A DNA stretch of 64,000 bases from Mucor racemosus (GCA_027405735.1 JAPEHQ010000002.1:3050501-3114500), one strand, 5' to 3'. Numbered from the stretch's first letter, positions 1 through 12,036 are shown. Translations and numbers: made by a program. Notes: generated by a model from the sequence alone, not told the origin.

Positions 1-982
1 ATTTCTTGGTTTGTTGTAGTAGTCATTTGAATATGAAACTGAAAAAGGGGTTCAGTGAAAAAAAAAAGCTTTACAAGAGAAGGGGCAGGGCGAACAAAAA
101 AAAAAAAAAAAAAAAGAGATGTTATAATATATAGTGTGTGTGTGAAATTTAATCATCCTTTTATGGTCCTAGACGATGGTAACACCATAGCTTTGTTGTA
201 TTACAAGCTGATCAAAGATATATAGATTTTAGAAGCCTTTTCTTTTATCATTATGGCAAAAAAAATGTGATTTATAAATGACAAATTTCTCATATACTAA
301 ACCAGATGAAATACCCAGTAATTTATAAAAGTACTAACCTATACTCGTGCCATTGTCTATGGGTACATATATATATATGTGTGTGTATGCTATATAGACA
401 TTTACATACAAAATTTGGAATTTGCTGACTTTTCAGTTTTCCTCAAAAGGTAAACATTGCTTAATTTCTCACTCAGGTTTGCATTTTTCACGAAAAAAAA
501 AAATATAAAATGACTTTTGAAATCTCTATAGGTTTTCTCAAGTATAGTATCATACTTTTGTTTTTGAAAAAGTGGTCGGAAAAATACCTGAAACATCAAG
601 ATACGCTTAAAAAATTTGGAAATATAATAGATGTAAACCAATTTCAATAGCAAAAAGTCATTGCTCTTTGGGCTTTTTATTAAACAAACAAAAAGAAAAA
701 AAAAGTATAATAGCATTATTGCAAATACATATCCAAGTTCATTTGCAGTATTTTATAGTAAATGAATTTAATGCATATTTGCATTATGATCTAATTCCCA
801 ATTGAATGAGAAATGTCCCCACGAAAGCAGTCTCTAAATGAAATTTTTTGTTTTGATATCACCCGTATTCTTTGGCCTATCTTTACGCGCTTTTTAACAA
901 GATATTGTATACTATCATTCAACTAATCTTATTTAAAACTTTTGTGGATTTTATCTTTGTATAAAAATTTATTAAAAAAACA
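1..982. other. Intergenic AT-rich region with promoter of the chromodomain gene
   Basis: No convincing gene was seen. The stretch holds several homopolymer runs, including an A run near 98-116, and short alternating AT and GT tracts near 366-390. Small open frames here are composed of F, K, L and Y only and look like chance. The last 100 bases are the likely promoter and 5' leader of the gene starting at 983. Confidence 0.6.
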
Positions 983-2039
983 ATGCCCCGTGGTCGCCCC
1001 AGTAGAAACGTCAAATCTAAAGTAGTTGAAGAGTCAGCTTCTGATTCAGCTCCAGAAGAATATGAGGTTGAACGTGTTGAATCTCATAAAATTGAACGCA
1101 AAGGTGTAAGTTTTTTTTTTTTTTTTTTATTATTGTTATTTATGATAATAACATGTCATTATTTCCCAGAAAAAATCCGAATTGAAATACTTGGTTAAAT
1201 GGAAAAATTATGATGCAAGTGAAAATACTTGGGAACCTGTTAGTGCAGTGTAAGTTTTTGATTAAAACTCCCGTTGTCAATGCAACTCTTTTCGCTCCCC
1301 ACGCCCATGGAAAAAAATAATTAAAATCTGTGTAATATTAGTGAAAATGCTCATCAATTGGTTGATGAATACTGGGCTACTCTTGGTGGTGAGAAACAAC
1401 GCGACGAAGTTTTGAAGCAATTGAAGGGCGGTAAAGCTCCTGCCGCTGCTCCTGCCGCTGCTCCCGCTAAGAAAACTGCCGAAGAGGAAGATAAGCCTGC
1501 TGAATCCAAGAAGAGAAGAGCTAGCTCTAGATCTACTGCTCCCGCTACTACTACCACTACCACTGCTCCCAAGAGAAAGAGAGCTAAAGCTGCTAGTGTT
1601 GAAGGTTTGTTGTTTATTTCCATCTTTTTGGTACATATATTTATATTTATATATATATATATTTATTTTATCTATTTTAGCACCTGACGTTGAGGAAGAA
1701 AAGTCAAAAGCAAAGGAAGCCCTTTATGAAAGTGAAGATGAATTCGATGTTTCTGATAGCGAAGTTGAAAATGAAGATTTCAGAATTAATAAGCCTTGGA
1801 CTAATGTTTATAAAGTTCAATATGTCAGAAGAGATGAAGTAGATAATCAATTGTACGCCATTGTTCGTTGGAAGGATGCTAAATTAGCAAAGTACAAGAC
1901 TTCTACTGTTGCAAGAAAGGCTCCTTTGAAGGTAAATATAGCTTATTCAGCTTTAGTCATTTTACATACTAATTTTTTATTTTTTACGATTCAGTTGATT
2001 GAATTTTATGAAAACAGATTAAGCTTCCAAGAGGATTAA
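983..2039 (+). CDS. HP1-like chromodomain and chromoshadow-domain protein
   Basis: Reads as a heterochromatin protein 1 (HP1/Swi6) homologue, which binds methylated histone H3 lysine 9 and dimerises through its chromoshadow domain in the nucleus. Five exons fit one frame: 983-1105, 1170-1249, 1342-1604, 1681-1931 and 1995-2039, giving 253 residues. The chromodomain spans about residues 27-75 and keeps the aromatic cage Y27, W52 and Y55 around the motif LVKWKNYD. A lysine- and alanine-rich hinge with a basic PKRKRAK-like patch follows, then an acidic stretch, then a chromoshadow domain at about 194-250 (motif YAIVRWKD). The start is the first ATG after an A-rich leader and puts the chromodomain near the N terminus, as in the family. 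Family assignment is firm; the exact paralogue and target chromatin are inferred. Confidence 0.9.
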
Positions 2040-2168
2040 ATATGAGAAAAACCTTAGTCATTTGCTTTAATAAAATTGAAATTCCCTCTTTCTATAAAAA
2101 AAAACTATATTAGTTGTGATTTTCTTGTTTCTTTTTATCTATTAAATAAAATATCAAAGAAAAAAAAA

Positions 2169-3345
2169 ATGGATTATAAAAGTTTGTTTGATGTTAAAGA
2201 CAAGGTATTATGATGAGCAATGTTTTCAATAAAAAAAAAAAAATATTGACATAATTGAATAATCGAAAAGGTTGTTTTGGTTACTGGTGGTTCAAGAGGC
2301 ATTGGAGAAATGATTGCAACCGTAAATATTAGTATAAAAGAAAGTGTGAGAATAATTATTAATAATGTAAGCCTATCAGGGTTTCGTATCTGCTGGTTCA
2401 AAAGTGTATATTACAAGTCGTTCTGCCGATGTTTGTTACAAGGTAAAGTAGTTTTCTTACCCCACATTTGCAAAATGTATTGAATAATATACATCAAAAA
2501 GGTTGCAAAAGAATTAACTGCTCAAGGTCCTGGTCAATGTATTGCCATTCCTGCAGATTTACAAAAGAAATCTGAAATTGAACGTCTCGTTGCAGAACTT
2601 TCCAAAAAGGAAGATCGTAAGTTATTGGACAATTATCAGATCGTCAATGTATGAATTAACATTTGTTTACTTATTATATACTAAGATCTCGATGTTTTGA
2701 TCAACAATGCTGGCGCTAATTGGAATGAGGCTATCGAAACATACCCTGATGATGCTTTTGAAAAGGTTGTTAATTTGAATTTGAAGCGTATTTTCACACT
2801 GACTCAAGCGTAAGATCATACAAGGCATTTCCCTCTCTCTCTCTCTCTCTCTTTCTTTTTAAACTAACATACTCTACATAGTTGTCTTCCTCTTTTGACA
2901 GCAAAGGCATCAAGTGAAAACACATCATCTGTCATTAATATTGGTTCCATTGATGGTATTAGAGTAAGTTTTATCTGAATCAATTTGGCTATTATACTAA
3001 ACTTACAAATTATTACACACACAGGCTCCTCCTCAAGAAACTTATGCCTATTCTGCTTCAAAGGGCGGTCTTCATCATATGTCTCGCCATATGGCTGGTA
3101 AGATTGGTTTCAAGGGTGTTCGTGTTAATGTCATTGCACCTGGTGCTTTCCAATCCAAGATGATGAAGGCTACATTGGATAAATTCCATGATCAAATTGT
3201 CTCCAAATTAGCTGTTAAACGCACTGGTAGTATGGAAGATATTGCTGGTACTTGCATCTATTTATCTTCTAGAGCTGGTCAATACACAAACGGTGCTACT
3301 GTTACTGTAGATGGTGGTGCTGTTGTCTCTACTGCCAATTTGTAA
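2169..3345 (+). CDS. Short-chain dehydrogenase/reductase (SDR)
   Basis: A classical NAD(P)-dependent oxidoreductase with a Rossmann fold. Seven exons keep one frame: 2169-2204, 2271-2321, 2380-2442, 2502-2616, 2686-2809, 2882-2963 and 3025-3345, giving 263 residues, a usual SDR length. The cofactor motif TGGSRGIGE lies at about residues 17-25. The NNAG motif is present, followed by the catalytic Ser in IGSIDG and the YSASK pair that supplies the catalytic Tyr and Lys. A C-terminal DGG segment is typical of 3-oxoacyl-reductase-like SDRs. The substrate cannot be read from sequence. It lies 130 bases downstream of the chromodomain gene on the same strand. No targeting signal is evident. Confidence 0.88.
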
Positions 3346-3351
3346 AATTAT

Positions 3352-3681
3352 TTAAAATATACATAATAAAAAAATTTCATCATACTTCCATCCCTCCCCC
3401 CCCCCTCTTTTGATTTCACATGGTGCAACGCCATCTGTGAGCCAGTTTTTTTCCAACCATACAACATTTGGTCTTTTGAATGTGCCTCCTAGAACACACA
3501 ATATTCTGACTACTCTAGACAATTTTTTGAAAAAAAAATTTGGGCTCAAAAGATGCTCGCAATAGCTGAAAATATTCATTTCATCCCAATTGAATGAAAT
3601 TCCAGACAAATCGTGTGTATCACCATACACAAAAAGAGGCGATTCAACCACTTTCAGTATGAAATATGTACCGTATTCCAT
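3352..3681 (-). CDS. Uncharacterised 109-codon open frame, possibly repeat-derived
   Basis: An open frame with mixed composition (Trp, Cys, Gly, Asp all used), unlike the low-complexity chance frames around it. It begins with ATG at 3681 and ends just after the stop of the convergent SDR gene. No family is recognised. Its position, directly in the 3' flank of an expressed gene and beside a 1 kb AT-rich stretch, fits either a small gene or a remnant of a repeat. Low confidence. Confidence 0.22.
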   Translation of the reverse strand: MEYGTYFILKVVESPLFVYGDTHDLSGISFNWDEMNIFSYCEHLLSPNFFFKKLSRVVRILCVLGGTFKRPNVVWLEKNWLTDGVAPCEIKRGGGEGWKYDEIFLLCIF

Positions 3682-4777
3682 GCATATCTAACCATCCATG
3701 TAGAGTTTTGGTTTTAAACATAATCATATCGCGCACAATTCGCCTTTAAATATGCATTTTTCCACTCAAATCAGCCAAAATCGACCATTTTAAAGGATTA
3801 TTTCTTGCACTTTTTGGCAGTTATAAACGCGCAGATTCCATCAAAACCATTTCTCACATCAAGCACTATATTACTACATTTTTATCTCAAATTTTTTTAG
3901 TCATAAAAATTCTCTTCAAATCGACCCTTCAAACCCTTGTATACACAAGGCCGATTTGTCCAAATTGGATATTTTCGCTATTTTCATCTCAAAAACGAAA
4001 AAATTAATAGGGTATTCCAAAGTCCAAAATGACCAGAATTTTTCCCTTTTTCATATAAAATCTTGTATTTGATTGCTGCATATTCAGAATAGCGACTTTT
4101 TTCCAAAAAATTGTTATTTCTATTTTCGCGATTTACGGAGTATTTTTAATGTAAAATTTTTCTAAAAAGTACATGATCAGATGCATTGCCCAAAGATTTA
4201 CAAACTTTAATTAACTGGCTATAGTTATTATATTATTAATTTTTTGAGAAATTAGCGAAAATGTTTTAAGATGTCCAAAATCGTCAAAAATGAAGCTCAA
4301 AAAAACAAGCGGCAGTTGAATATTTTGAGCAGCAGGTAATTCAGTGCTTTTTCAATGTTTGAAGAATTATTGAACACACATCCACAATTTTGATTCAGTA
4401 ATTGAATGCTTGGGATAAATATGTAATGTCTGAAGCACATGTGAATGCTTTTTATTTATAAAAAAAAAGCTTTAAAAATCGCTGTGATTGAACATTTAGT
4501 AAAAAGGCTGCCTTTTTTTGTAACATTGACTGTAATGGTTTTCTTTAAAAAAGGGTCTATCTGACGTTACTAGATGACTCTATAGGACTGATCAAGTTAC
4601 GAAATCATAAAATACGTGTCAAATTATATTGCATATTGAATTATTAATATGTTAAATATTGTATAATTGATATGTATAATTTGAAAACTTTTATTAAATA
4701 CAATGATAATATACAAACAAATAAGAAAGAGAAAAGGGATATATAATTAAGAGATGAGAATAAAATTACATCTACTT
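3682..4777. other. AT-rich intergenic stretch, no gene seen
   Basis: About 1.1 kb without a supportable reading frame. It contains many short Ts and As and scattered partial palindromes, but no repeat copy elsewhere in the window was recognised. Confidence 0.55.
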
Positions 4778-5638
4778 TTAAGCAGATGGTGCAATTGAAG
4801 GTTTTGATGGAATTTCTATATTCTTTTCAATGATTTCAACATGATTAGCAGGAAAATAACCGACTTTACCATTTTTTAATCTTCCATGCCACCAATCATT
4901 ATCATCTTTCGATAAAATAGCAATTAAATCATTAGGTTGTATAGTCAGTTCACTTGGAGATTCTGCATGGAATGAATATAAGGCTCTTGCAAAGTCTAAT
5001 TTAGTAGTCTTTGTTGGTGTTGGCTGTGGGGGAGGAATTTCTTTTTTTTCCAGACAATTTGTAGCAACTGTGCATTGTTTCTTTTGTTGTTGCTGTTGCT
5101 GTTGTTGTTGTTGTTGTCGTTGATATAATTGCATAGCCATAGGAACAACGCTTATAGATATAGCTATCAGTATAATCCAAGGCGTTTTAATAAATTTACT
5201 CTTTTTATATGATTCAAATTCTTGAATTGAAAATTTTCTAATCATGGTGGAGGATGATTTGCCACCAAGAAATTTGCTTTTAAGCCAGCGTAGAAATGAC
5301 AAGACGCCAAAAACTTGGCCAGCAGAATGTTTAATTGCACGAAATTGATGTGTTAATTGTAAAAGAGCTGCAAATCCTGAATGTGTTGCCATTAATGTTG
5401 ATTCAAGAGTATGAGCGAGAGCATTGCATGTCATCGTTAATTTTTCCATCGCTTCAAATACAGGTAAAGATTTATGTTCTAAGCTTTGCTGGTGATGTTG
5501 ATGATGAGGGTATGATTGAGTATAGCTTGGATTGTAATAGCCTATCAAACAGGAAGAGAGAGACAGAGGAGGGTTAATTTAAAAACCTCCTTGATTTGGA
5601 ATCAAATGAAAAAGAAATTTACCTCTGGAATAATTCAT
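4778..5638 (-). CDS. PEX13: Peroxin-13, SH3-domain peroxisomal import docking protein
   Basis: Component of the PEX13/PEX14 docking complex in the peroxisomal membrane that receives cargo-loaded PEX5 and PEX7. Two exons: a tiny first exon 5638-5623 (MNYSR plus one base) and 5541-4778, together 259 residues. The tiny exon removes the need to start inside exon 2 and gives the N-terminal GYYNPSY segment, which is Tyr/Gly rich as in PEX13. Order: Tyr/His-rich N terminus, conserved helical region at about 33-100, a transmembrane segment at about 126-143, a polyglutamine run at about 147-157, and an SH3 domain at about 187-243 with ALYSF, WW and YFPANHV motifs. The N-terminal domain is shorter than in yeast PEX13. 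Confidence in family is high; polyQ length is likely polymorphic. Confidence 0.88.
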
Positions 5639-6713
5639 TTTATATTGTAAATTTGGGATAGATGAAATATAAAGGAAAAAGGGGGAAAATAGTACAATTA
5701 AGCTTTCCCTATATATATATATATATATATATATTAGATATCTTTGAAATAAAAAATCAAAGACATTTTCGTTGGCTATCGTTCGTTTTTTCTTTGGAGA
5801 ATATCGGAAGAGTTCAAGATAAACCTTCCTTTAGAATAAATTCGCCAAAAGACCCTGCTTATCGAAAAACAAAAATTACCATCATAAATTTTGGATGATT
5901 CATAACCAAATTCAAATACTTTTTATACATCTTATTACTTGTATTCATTCGTAAAAACTCTTTGAATTATATAATTTCATCTAAATGTCAATTGCCGGAA
6001 TTTTAATAAACAAAACATTTGATCCGGTTATTGATACCAAGAATTTCCAATCGTATTCCCTAAAACCCTTATTTTTTTGGACAGGATCCCAACCTATCAA
6101 GATTTGTCCATTTCTGAATTTAATAGAAATGTTTCATAATAATAAGATTTAAAACGAAGATAAACACATAATGAATATGAAAAAGAACGTTTGAAAAAAA
6201 AAAAAAAAAAAAAAAGGCAAAGAAGCGTTATCTTGTCATTAATTTTAACATACACACCGCATTTATTCCGATGCACGATTGGGAGCTAGAAAAAATCTCG
6301 GATCAAGGAAATAAATCGAGCCAGATCCATGAAAAAAAATTTGGTAAATTATAGAGTTATTTCATATAATGAGTCGATATAACTCTTTCAAAACACATTT
6401 TTTGAATCAAAAATGTCAAATATTCATAAGTTAATATATATACCCTTTAAAAAGAAAAATCGAAATACGGATTGCTTGACATTTCCAAAGATTGAATTTT
6501 AATTGGTTGTGTAGTACCAATTGATCTCACTTGCAACAAGCACTGCACAAAAAAAAAAAAAAAAAAAAGCCGGGCAAATGTTGTGTGTCCGCCGCAAACA
6601 TTTGCCCAAAATTCGAATTGCGCTGGAGGTGTGTGTGTGTGGAAAAAGATTCCAACAAGTATTCAACCAAGCAAGCAAACATCAGTGAATCCTTCTCTTT
6701 TCTTACTGACAAC
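5639..6713. other. Intergenic region between PEX13 and RACK1
   Basis: Divergent promoter region of about 1.1 kb. It holds an (AT)n run near 5709-5734, A runs near 6193-6215 and 6549-6568, and no supportable gene. The A run near 6549 is followed by a more GC-rich 100 bases that end in the RACK1 leader. Confidence 0.6.
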
Positions 6714-8065
6714 ATGGATACTCTTACTCTCCGCGGAACACTCGAAGGTGTGTAATTTATACAAGAAAAAAAGAAGGTTAATGTGATGGATATTGATTTG
6801 GATGGATGATTTGGATGGATGGAGAAATCGAAATTTTGGAATCTTGGATGTAAAATGTCAGTCAGTCAGTCAGTCAGTTTTTTTTTTCGAATAATCACCC
6901 TTTTCAGTTCAAATCAAATCAATATTCAAATACAAACACATACAACCTTTTTAATTCTGTTTTATATTGTGTTTATGGTTCTTAACTCATTTTTATTTTT
7001 CATTTTCTTTCTTGTTTATTAGGTCACGGTAACTGGGGTAAGTCTTTTTTTATCGAGAATCTACATGAATTTATGAATTAACAAATCGTTTGTTAGTCAC
7101 TGCCATTGCCACCACTTCTGAGGCACCTGATATGGTTTTGTCTGCCTCTCGTGATAAGACCATCATCGTCTGGAACCTTACCAGGTAAAATATTGAAAGG
7201 GAATTTATATTGAAAAATTGGGGGTATTAATATAGAGTTCTATTATAATAGAGATGAATTGAACTACGGTGTCCCCCGTAAGTCTCTCGTCGGTCACTCT
7301 CACTTCATTGAGGATCTTGCCATCTCTTCTGACGGTCAATTCGCTTTGTCCGCCTCTTGGGATCAAACCCTCCGTCTTTGGGATTTGAACAGCGGTACCA
7401 CCACCCGTCGTTTCGTTGGCCACACCAACGACGTCTTGTCTGTCTCTTTCTCTGCTGACAACCGTCAAATCGTTTCTGGTTCTCGTGATAAGTCCATCAA
7501 GTTGTGGAACACCCTCGGTGAGTGCAAGTATAACATCACTGAAGATGGTCACTCTGAATGGGTTTCTTGTGTTCGTTTCTCTCCTAACCCTGCTAACCCT
7601 GTCATCGTTTCCGGTGGTTGGGATAAGCTCGTCAAGGTCTGGGATTTGACCAAGCTCAAGTTGAGAACCAACTTCATTGGTCACAACGGTTATGTTAACA
7701 CTGTTACTATCTCCCCTGATGGTTCTCTCTGTGCCTCTGCTGGTAAGGACGGTGTTGTCATGCTCTGGGATTTGAATGATGCCAAGCATCTCTACTCTTT
7801 GGAAGCTGGTTCTCTTGTCCACGCTCTTACTTTCTCTCCTAACCGTTACTGGCTCTGTGCCGCTACCGCTACCGGTATCAAGATTTGGGATCTCGAGTCC
7901 AAGTCTGTTGTTGATGAACTTCGTCCTGAATTCGCTCAATTAGGTAAGAGAAAGAACCCTGATCCTGACTGTTTGTCTGTTTGTTGGAGCGCTGATGGTG
8001 CCACTCTCTTCTCTGGTTACTCTGATAACATCATCCGTGTCTGGCAAGTCACCCGTACTCTCTAA
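6714..8065 (+). CDS. cpc2: RACK1/Gbeta-like WD40 ribosomal scaffold protein (cpc-2, ASC1)
   Basis: Seven-bladed WD40 protein that sits on the 40S subunit head and links translation to kinase signalling; in Neurospora it is CPC2, needed for cross-pathway control of amino acid synthesis. Exons 6714-6747, 7023-7037, 7097-7184 and 7252-8065 join to 316 residues, matching the family's usual 314-319. Exon 2 is a 15-base microexon coding HGNW. WD repeats are visible throughout, with GH starts and W-D/W-N ends such as [18 protein letters not shown] and DKSIKLWNT. Codons are strongly C-ending and less AT-rich than neighbours, a mark of very high expression. It converges on HIS1 with 130 bases between the stops. 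Intron 1 (275 bases) carries a short CAGT tandem near 6857-6878. Confidence 0.95.
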
Positions 8066-8167
8066 ATCTAATTAGAATTGAGTACACAACATTTGTTTTT
8101 CTTTTTTTTTTTAAAAAAAATCTAAATAAATTAATGAAAATGTCCATTTTTTGTATGCATTATTTGA

Positions 8168-8195
<28 letters not shown>

Positions 8196-8199
<4 letters not shown>

Positions 8200-9161
8200 A
8201 CACGACAATTTGTAAATGCCATGACCATAATGTCAGTTGCACCACATTCTGTTAATCTATCTAAAATTTCACCCTTTGCTTTCTTTGCAATCATGGCTGA
8301 AACAGCGACCCAACCATCATGAGAATCTAAAGATGATACAGTGGGGCCGAGACGACCAGGTGTAATCTTGCTCGTGGCAGCTAAATTCTTACGCTCAACA
8401 TTGTAAGTACACAAAACATACTTGTGAGCAGTAATGACACCACGCACACGTGATGCAATCTTCTCGATCAAATCTGCATGTCGTGATTTCTTGTTGGCAA
8501 TCAAAACAGATTGTGTTTCCATCAAATCATAAATGTCGTGGAGACCAGCAGCACGCATTGATTCTCCTGTTTCGACAAGATCGACTAGATTTAAAAATAA
8601 CATTCAATAAACCTTCCCACATTTGATTCACTTTTTTTTTTTTTTAACAAACATACCAATACCATCAGCCAAACCAAGAGCGCAAGCAGCTTCCACGGAA
8701 CCAGAAACGTGCTCAATAATTGTCTTTTTACCAGCAGCCTTATCAAGAGGCTCAAATACCTTGGCAGCACAATTAACAAAACTTGTAACAATGCGCTTAC
8801 CAACCAATGATTCAATAGTTTGGTATTCACCCTTCATTGGGACTTCAATACAAAGTCTACATTTACCAAAATCCAATTGTTGAACCTCACGAATTTTATC
8901 CTCTACTTCACTTTCAACAACAATATCTTGACCAGTGATACCGAGATCAACATTACCATCACCAACGTATTTAGCAATGTCTGCAGCAGGCAAGAAAATA
9001 AGCGCAATTGACAAGTTGGTACAAAGGGCAATGTCTTGACGTGAGCTTCGATTGAAATGAATGTCACATCCCTTTAAAAGTTCAATACAGGTTTGATAAA
9101 TACGTCCCTTTTTGGGTACTGCAAAAAGCATACGATCCTCGAGATCCTTGACAAACTCCAT
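8196..9161 (-). CDS. HIS1: ATP phosphoribosyltransferase, first step of histidine synthesis
   Basis: Catalyses ATP plus PRPP to phosphoribosyl-ATP, the committed and feedback-inhibited step of histidine biosynthesis. Two exons, 9161-8657 and 8584-8196, joined across a 72-base GT-AG intron, give 297 residues, the same as the long-form yeast enzyme. Visible are the N-terminal KGR motif, the DLGITGQD segment, TSF and the SGSVE/ADGIVDLVETG region typical of HisG, and a C-terminal ACT-like regulatory domain from about residue 210 (KYVLCTYNV onward), which binds histidine in long-form enzymes. The stop sits in a TTA microsatellite. A Gcn4-type site next to a TATA box lies upstream, so general amino acid control is likely. 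Confidence 0.95.
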
Positions 9162-9234
9162 GATGACTGTTGATATAGAAAAGAAGTAAAAGGGTGTTTT
9201 TTTTGGGTTGTTATTGTTTTTTTTTAATTAAATT

Positions 9235-9251
9235 TTTATATATATGAGTCA
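9235..9251 (-). promoter_or_regulatory. Gcn4/CPC1 response element abutting a TATA box upstream of HIS1
   Basis: Read on the minus strand, TGACTCA (9251-9245) is followed at once by TATATATAAA (9244-9235), about 75-90 bases before the HIS1 start codon. TGACTCA is the perfect palindromic Gcn4/CPC1 bZIP site found at fungal amino acid biosynthesis genes. Site and spacing are seen; binding is inferred. Confidence 0.75.
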
Positions 9252-10041
9252 CAGAAAAAAAAAATGAAACATGGCACACAAGTATACTCAAGTCTTTGGG
9301 ATGTCTATAAAAGGCCAATCAGATAAGATGTTGGGATTCGTCATATTCCATTAAACGTTCATTATGTCATTCAGTTAACACGAAAAAGCTCCATTTAAAA
9401 ATAAATAAAAAAAAGTCAATTAAAGGAGTATGCGCTCTAGCTAAATAGCTGCAATAAAGGCCATTATTCATCTGTATCTCTTTGCCATCTCTTTCTCAAA
9501 AAGAAGAAAATTTTGAAAGTGCTTCTGGAACAATAGACGTTTCATACAACAAAAAACAAATGCGCGTAAAAAAGTAGTGACTATTTTGATATTTCGTTGT
9601 TTTTAAAGGATTTTTTTGAAATAATTAAAAAATTTATAAAAATATTTCAGCTACAATTAATTATTTTTTAGCACCTGAAATATATTTATGCATTTTTTTA
9701 TTTACTGATAAACGGTTGAAAACTGGTGTTTTTATCACAAATACGAATGGGTATAATGTCTGACGTTATCGTTGAATCTTTGATTTAAGCACCGACCTGT
9801 CAAAATTCGCTGGTATTGAAAAAAATCAGGGCGTGTTTTTCATTGGATATTAATAAATCGCCGTTCAGGAACGCAACTTATTTCAAGCCCGCTCTCCCAA
9901 ATTAAAAAATGCACCTTTTTACATACTATATATATTGATAATTCCTTGACGTTTTAATTATAAAGACTATAATAATAGACATTTAAAAATAGAAACACGA
10001 TTGTTAATTTGTGGATCAACTCTATATTTAGCGTTAAAAGC
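9252..10041. other. AT-rich intergenic stretch upstream of HIS1
   Basis: No gene is visible. Apart from the HIS1 upstream element this is plain AT-rich DNA with short homopolymers. Confidence 0.5.
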
Positions 10042-10239
10042 TTAGTAGCCGAAAAGCTTAGCAATCAAAGCAATATATTCGAAATTTGCGTTACCAATTA
10101 ACTGACATACAGTTTTCGCATACGTGCAGCTATAAAGCAAATACGGATACACAAAGCCCATAGTACAGTACAAGTGGCCCTCACATGTATAATTGTAACT
10201 GTAACTTTTATGCAGGTCTTGTTTTGTGAATAATTTCAA
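10042..10239 (-). pseudogene. Cysteine-rich coding-like fragment
   Basis: A 65-codon frame with five cysteines spaced as C-x6-C-x12-C-x6-C and ending in a normal stop. Just upstream (about 10,307-10,340) the minus strand reads like the end of another exon (VGATPAVAG) before a GT-rich junction. It may be the tail of a small secreted Cys-rich or chitin-binding-type protein, or a remnant of one. Nothing identifies it securely. Confidence 0.25.
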
Positions 10240-10429
10240 GGTGGTCTACACTTTAGAGACCATATTGAAATAAAATCATAGCCTCACAATTTTTTAACAA
10301 ATTATAAGAATACCTGCAACAGCAGGAGTCGCACCTACATTAATAGTCTATATCAATATAACGCATGTAAAGTATAGGAATAGCAGCTAATATACATATA
10401 TTAACACGAGAAAGAATTAATGAAAAAAA

Positions 10430-12036
10430 TTATTTAATTATTTGTATTTGATGTTGCTCGTCTTGATTAAAGGTAGTAGTAGTAGCAGCAGCAGCAGCAG
10501 CAGCCTTTTTCTTTTTTTCTTGATAGTTGCTTACCAAAAAGACAGCCATTGTAGAAAAGAAACCAATTCCGGATAAAGCAATCAACAAAATGAGGCATAT
10601 TTGCACAGTATTTGCACCGTGATTTTGATGTACAGTAGAAACTTTTGTGACGCTATCTACAGAAAGCAAGATATCTACATCTTTTGCACTAGAAGCTCTG
10701 CAGCAAGCACTTGCATCGGCAAAACCAATTCTGCTCATTTTTTTATGTGCAGCATCTTCCTCTCTACCTCTATCGAAAATAACAGTTTTCCCTCGGAACA
10801 ATGTATTTCCTAAAATCGTGGATGCCATATTACCACTACCTCCACTATTTGAGAATCCCGTCCAACTGACATTTACCCAGTCTGGCATTTGCTCACCAAA
10901 ATCACGAATATTTAATATATTTTCAATAGGTAAAGAAACTACTTGATTGCCCTCGAATGCAATGGCAATAGATACATTATGCGATATGGTCAATGCATTT
11001 TTTGGGAGACTTAATTGTGCATGATCAAACCAAAATGATTTTTCATGCTCTTTTGAAACAGAATCATCAAACTGCACTAATTTACTATGCCATAATGCAT
11101 TAAGCAGCTTTTGCAGGTTCTTTTATATGATATAAAATTAATTAAAATTTCATTTTGGTCTCCATCAATAAAGCTTACTTGGGGTGTGAGTACGATATCT
11201 TTTGTACCCGTATCAACAATAGTTCTTGGCGTATTAATTTGTTCCATACCAGTTACAATTTTACCATTCACCAAGAAATGATCAATTTTTACTTCATAAT
11301 ATCGGTTATGAGACAACGGGACCCATACAATTTCACTTCCAACTGATTGACTCGGATACCCTCCTAACCAGAAATGACCATCACGTAAACAAGTTTTCTC
11401 TTTCAATGGTTGCTGTTGTATATGGCGCATTGTACTATTTAGGCCAAGGAAATTAAACTCATGAGCAAAAGCAGGATCTACAGCTGATTTAGGGCATATT
11501 TGAACTGTAAAGGCATTAGGTAAACCCTTTTCTCTTCGAATCGAGTCAAATAAAGTTAATTTTTGTTGCTCACTGCTGGAAGCATTGCCATTACTTTTTC
11601 GAGGCCTTGTTTGTAAAGAAGGATGGGCTAGGCCCCAAACGCCTTGATTTTTTGAACAACGTGGTATGAAAAATGATTGGTGGTCCGTAATTACGTCGAT
11701 TCTTGCAAATGCTTGTTGTACATGATCAAAACTAATTAATTGGCCAGTTGCATAACCATTCCAAGCAGAATGAAGCTTGGCATTACCATAACTGGCATTT
11801 ACTGTATCAAAGCTATATGAATGAGGTATAGGTAGATAGGGCTTCTGTACAAAAGAACAATTTTGAGATGAACATAAATCAGAAATGACAGCTGTATTTG
11901 CAGAGCCGGTGTCCAATACTAGATTCATTAGTGTAGATCCTATCGTTAATTGTGCATGATAATCACATTCTGGATTACCATAAAGATCTAAATGAGCTGT
12001 CCAAGGCTGTTGCTGTTGTTGTTGATTATTCTGCAT
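10430..12036 (-). CDS. Pepsin-like aspartic protease with C-terminal membrane anchor
   Basis: Secretory-pathway A1 aspartic protease. Two exons, 12036-11179 and 11107-10430, give 511 residues from the Met at 12036. The two catalytic aspartates are D42 in LVLDTGSAN and D275 in IVDTGTKD, correctly spaced for the two lobes. Near the C terminus a hydrophobic segment (about residues 458-485) precedes a KKKK stop-transfer cluster, an alanine run and a polar tail, so the protein is probably a type I membrane protein, like fungal yapsin-type or BACE-like proteases. The start is uncertain. The in-frame sequence just upstream of 12036 (LLFSTIVIF) looks like a signal-peptide core behind a possible acceptor TTTCAG, so a 5' exon is probably missing from this model. 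Confidence 0.82.

Noticed and set aside
6748..7022. Intron-encoded snoRNA in RACK1 intron 1
   Set aside because: A GTGATGG box resembling a C box exists, but no D box or terminal stem was found.
7205..7939. 244-codon frame antisense to RACK1
   Set aside because: Shadow of the biased RACK1 codons; it crosses the RACK1 exon-intron boundary.
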